NCBI RefSeq assembly: GCF_039614725.1
Contig: NZ_CP154859.1
Coordinates: 1,240,001 to 1,304,000, forward strand
Direction of reading: 5' to 3'
Length of the DNA: 64,000 nucleotides
Source: Thauera sp. JM12B12
GTDB taxonomy: Bacteria > Pseudomonadota > Gammaproteobacteria > Burkholderiales > Rhodocyclaceae
Shown: one piece after another, positions 61,953 to 64,000 of the stretch
Position numbering within the stretch: position 1 is the first letter of the stretch
Layout of the letters: each line of letters begins with the position of its first letter
Translations under genes and position numbers: made by a program
The notes under the pieces: generated by a model
What the model was told of the DNA's origin: nothing
The model's input: the letters and a program-made list of their open reading frames with translations, nothing else
Databases searched by the model: none

Positions 61953-62159
61953 GGGCTCTTTGGTAACGGTCCGGCAGGGGTTGCCGTCGAGTTGCAGCGG
62001 CAGGATTCGCGCGCGGCGGTGCCGGTGCATGTGTACCAACAGACGCGGCAGACGGCGATCGGTTCATATCATCGTGCTTATAGTCCGCATCGGGTCCGCC
62101 TGGGGGCGCCTTTCCGCTAGAATCGCGCATCCCCGCAAAGATCCAAGGAAAGGCACAGC
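61953..62159. promoter_or_regulatory. Divergent region msrP / aroG
   Basis: 207 bp. Carries the aroG -10 box at 62118-62123 and a TATA-rich spot at 62063-62082 (minus strand ACTATAAGC) that could serve msrP. Nothing else recognised. Confidence 0.45.
62118..62123 (+). promoter_or_regulatory. Candidate -10 box for aroG (TAGAAT)
   Basis: GCTAGAATCGCGC, identical over 13 bases to the argA upstream box; 36 nt before the aroG ATG. Confidence 0.55.
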
Positions 62160-63242
62160 ATGACCGCCTCCATGAAAGTCCACATCGACGACGTCCGCAT
62201 CCAGGAGATCAAGGAGCTCGTGCCGCCGGCGCACGTGCTGCGCGAGTACCCTGCCACGCCCAAGGCGGCCGAGGTCGCCTATGAGGCACGCCAGGCGATC
62301 CACCGCATCCTGTACGGCGCCGACGACCGCCTGCTGGTGGTGATCGGGCCGTGCTCGATCCACGACCCCAAGGCGGCGATGGAGTACGCGCACAAGCTCA
62401 AGGCCGAGGCCGCTCGCGTCAAGGACGATCTCTTGATCGTCATGCGGGTGTATTTCGAGAAGCCGCGCACCACGGTGGGCTGGAAGGGGCTGATCAACGA
62501 CCCCGGGCTGGACAACAGCTTCCGCATCAACGATGGCGTGCGCCTGGCGCGCAAGCTGCTGTGGGAAGTGAACGAGCTCGGCTTGCCCGCCGGGACCGAG
62601 TTCCTCGACATGATCACCCCGCAGTACATCGCCGACCTGATCTCGTGGGGGGCGATCGGCGCGCGCACGACGGAGAGCCAGGTGCACCGCGAGCTCGCCT
62701 CCGGGCTGTCGTGCCCGGTCGGCTTCAAGAACGGCACCGACGGCAACCTGCGCATCGCCGCCGACGCGATCAAGGCCGCCCAGGCGCCGCACCACTTCCT
62801 GTCGGTGACCAAGGCCGGCCACTCGGCGATCGTGTCTACCCGCGGCAACGAGGACTGCCACGCCATCCTGCGCGGCGGCAAGGAGCCCAACTACGATGCC
62901 GCCAGCGTGGATGCAGCCTGCCAGACGCTGGCCTCCGCCGGCGTGTGCAACAAGATCATGGTCGACTTCTCGCACGGCAACAGCCGCAAGCAGCACCGGC
63001 TGCAGATCGATGTGGCGCGCGATGTCGCCGCGCAGCTCGCGACCGGCGAGGAGCGCATCATGGGCGTGATGGTCGAGTCCCACCTCAAGGAGGGTCGCCA
63101 GGACCTGGTCCCCGGCAAGGAGCTCGAGTACGGCAAGAGCATCACCGACGCCTGCATCGGCTGGGAAGACAGCATCGAGGTGCTCGACATCCTCGCCGAG
63201 GGCGTGCGCCAGCGCCGCGTCAAGCGCGCCGCCGAGTTCTGA
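62160..63242 (+). CDS. aroG: 3-deoxy-7-phosphoheptulonate (DAHP) synthase, class I
   Basis: 360 aa; condenses phosphoenolpyruvate and erythrose 4-phosphate, first step of aromatic synthesis. [89 protein letters not shown] and [11 protein letters not shown] are diagnostic. N terminus suits the Phe- or Tyr-sensitive isoenzymes; which cannot be told by eye. Erythrose 4-phosphate comes from the transketolases encoded in this window. Confidence 0.95.
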   Translation: MTASMKVHIDDVRIQEIKELVPPAHVLREYPATPKAAEVAYEARQAIHRILYGADDRLLVVIGPCSIHDPKAAMEYAHKLKAEAARVKDDLLIVMRVYFEKPRTTVGWKGLINDPGLDNSFRINDGVRLARKLLWEVNELGLPAGTEFLDMITPQYIADLISWGAIGARTTESQVHRELASGLSCPVGFKNGTDGNLRIAADAIKAAQAPHHFLSVTKAGHSAIVSTRGNEDCHAILRGGKEPNYDAASVDAACQTLASAGVCNKIMVDFSHGNSRKQHRLQIDVARDVAAQLATGEERIMGVMVESHLKEGRQDLVPGKELEYGKSITDACIGWEDSIEVLDILAEGVRQRRVKRAAEF

Positions 63243-63267
63243 GTCACCGCTTTCGGGCGCAAGCGGG

Positions 63268-63293
63268 AGGGCCTGCCGTGCGCAGGCCCTTTT
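63268..63293 (+). terminator. Intrinsic terminator after aroG
   Basis: AGGGCCTGC-CGTGC-GCAGGCCCT, a 9-bp stem followed by TTTGC, 26 nt after the aroG stop. Confidence 0.8.
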
Positions 63294-63309
63294 GCATCGC
63301 GTGTCGCGC

Positions 63310-64000
63310 ATGAGCAATCCCACGCGCAAGATCATCCACTGCGACTGCGACTGCTTCTACGCCGCGGTCGAGATGCGCGACGACCCCGCCCTGCGCGGCC
63401 GGCCGATCGCGGTGGGCGGGCGCGCCGAGACGCGCGGCGTGATCGCCACCTGCAACTACGAGGCGCGTGCGTTCGGCGTGCATTCGGCGATGTCCACCGC
63501 GCGCGCGCTCCAGCTGTGCCCGCAGCTGATCCTGCTGCCGCCCGACTTCGAGCGCTACCGCGAGGCCTCGCGCCGCATCCTCGCCATCTACCGTGACTAC
63601 ACCCCGCTGGTCGAGCCGCTCTCGCTCGACGAGGCCTACCTCGACGTCACCGGGGTCGAGCGCTGTCGTGGCTCGGCCTCGCTGATGGCGCAGGAGATCC
63701 GCGACCGTATCCGCGCAGAGGTCGGCATCACTGCCTCGGCCGGCATCGCGCCCAACAAGTTCATTGCCAAGGTGGCGAGCGACTGGAACAAGCCCGACGG
63801 CCAGTTCGTCGTGCGACCGCAGGACGTCGACGCCTTCGTTGCCGCGCTGCCGGTGAAGAAGATCTTCGGCGTCGGCAAGGTGACGGCAGCGAAGCTCAAC
63901 CGCCTGGGCGTGCATACCTGCGGCGAGTTGCGCGCGTGGGGCGCGGCCGAGCTGACCCAGCAGTTCGGCAGCTTCGGCGCCAGCCTTTACCGGCTGTGCC
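63310..64000 (+). CDS. dinB: DNA polymerase IV, 5' part (runs off the window)
   Basis: First 230 residues of a Y-family translesion polymerase. [32 protein letters not shown] holds the first catalytic Asp, [24 protein letters not shown] and [12 protein letters not shown] the remaining catalytic Asp/Glu, and [22 protein letters not shown] follows; the helix-hairpin-helix ([19 protein letters not shown]) is reached before the end. The start ATG lies in the short gap after the aroG terminator with no strong SD. The little-finger domain is outside the window. Confidence 0.93.
   Translation, partial: MSNPTRKIIHCDCDCFYAAVEMRDDPALRGRPIAVGGRAETRGVIATCNYEARAFGVHSAMSTARALQLCPQLILLPPDFERYREASRRILAIYRDYTPLVEPLSLDEAYLDVTGVERCRGSASLMAQEIRDRIRAEVGITASAGIAPNKFIAKVASDWNKPDGQFVVRPQDVDAFVAALPVKKIFGVGKVTAAKLNRLGVHTCGELRAWGAAELTQQFGSFGASLYRLC

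Overview
The window is high-GC DNA with densely packed genes. It most likely comes from a betaproteobacterium of the Rhodocyclales (Thauera/Azoarcus type). That placement is an inference from the gene set (red-type form I RuBisCO with CbbX, a tkt-gap-pgk-pyk-fba block, yibN-grxC-secB-gpsA order, TRAP transporters of the TakP type, cytochrome c4, envC-ctpA) and not from any marker RNA; no rRNA or tRNA gene was seen. About 64 protein genes can be supported, nearly all chromosomal housekeeping or central metabolism. I see no insertion sequence, prophage, CRISPR array or integrase.

1-3.4 kb: a divergent pair of exported oxidoreductases (an intradiol dioxygenase-like protein and an Acg-type nitroreductase) and a DUF3422 membrane protein. 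3.4-12.7 kb (minus strand): a Calvin-cycle operon read cbbL-cbbS-cbbX-cbbF-cbbP-cbbT-cbbK, closed by a good intrinsic terminator and controlled by the divergent LysR gene cbbR (12.8-13.7 kb). 13.7-22 kb (minus strand): prk2, tkt2, gapA, pgk2, pyk and fba. The two blocks together carry two transketolases, two phosphoglycerate kinases and two phosphoribulokinases but only one GAPDH and one aldolase, so the autotrophic operon must share gapA and fba with glycolysis/gluconeogenesis. Palindromic repeats of the REP/REPIN type sit inside this region, including between cbbL and cbbS.

22-29.3 kb: an inositol-phosphatase family protein, rsmE, a double-domain PPK2 (polyphosphate:AMP phosphotransferase), argA translationally coupled to a PAS-GGDEF diguanylate cyclase, yggX, a 55-bp near-perfect palindrome, and phoU. 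29.3-41 kb: rpiA, moeA, cytochrome c4, engB, an Asp-type hemB, a GNAT protein, a HAD nucleotidase with bioC, comF, trmL, and an arsR-yibN-grxC-secB-SH3-gpsA run. 41-48 kb: envC-ctpA-(unknown)-moeB, then ribD-nrdR-glyA on the other strand. 48-56.4 kb: two paralogous TRAP transporters with unusual hydrophilic C-terminal tails on their large permeases, separated by a histidine phosphatase. 56.4-64 kb: pmbA, darP(yjgA)-mogA-methyltransferase, the msrPQ methionine-sulfoxide repair pair, aroG, and dinB, which runs off the end.

Co-operation: cbb genes plus gapA/fba/rpiA give a complete CO2-fixing cycle except for ribulose-5-phosphate 3-epimerase and phosphoglycolate phosphatase, which are not in the window. 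moeA, moeB and mogA supply molybdenum cofactor, which MsrP uses. A recurring GCTAGAAT-type -10 element precedes several of the genes on both strands.
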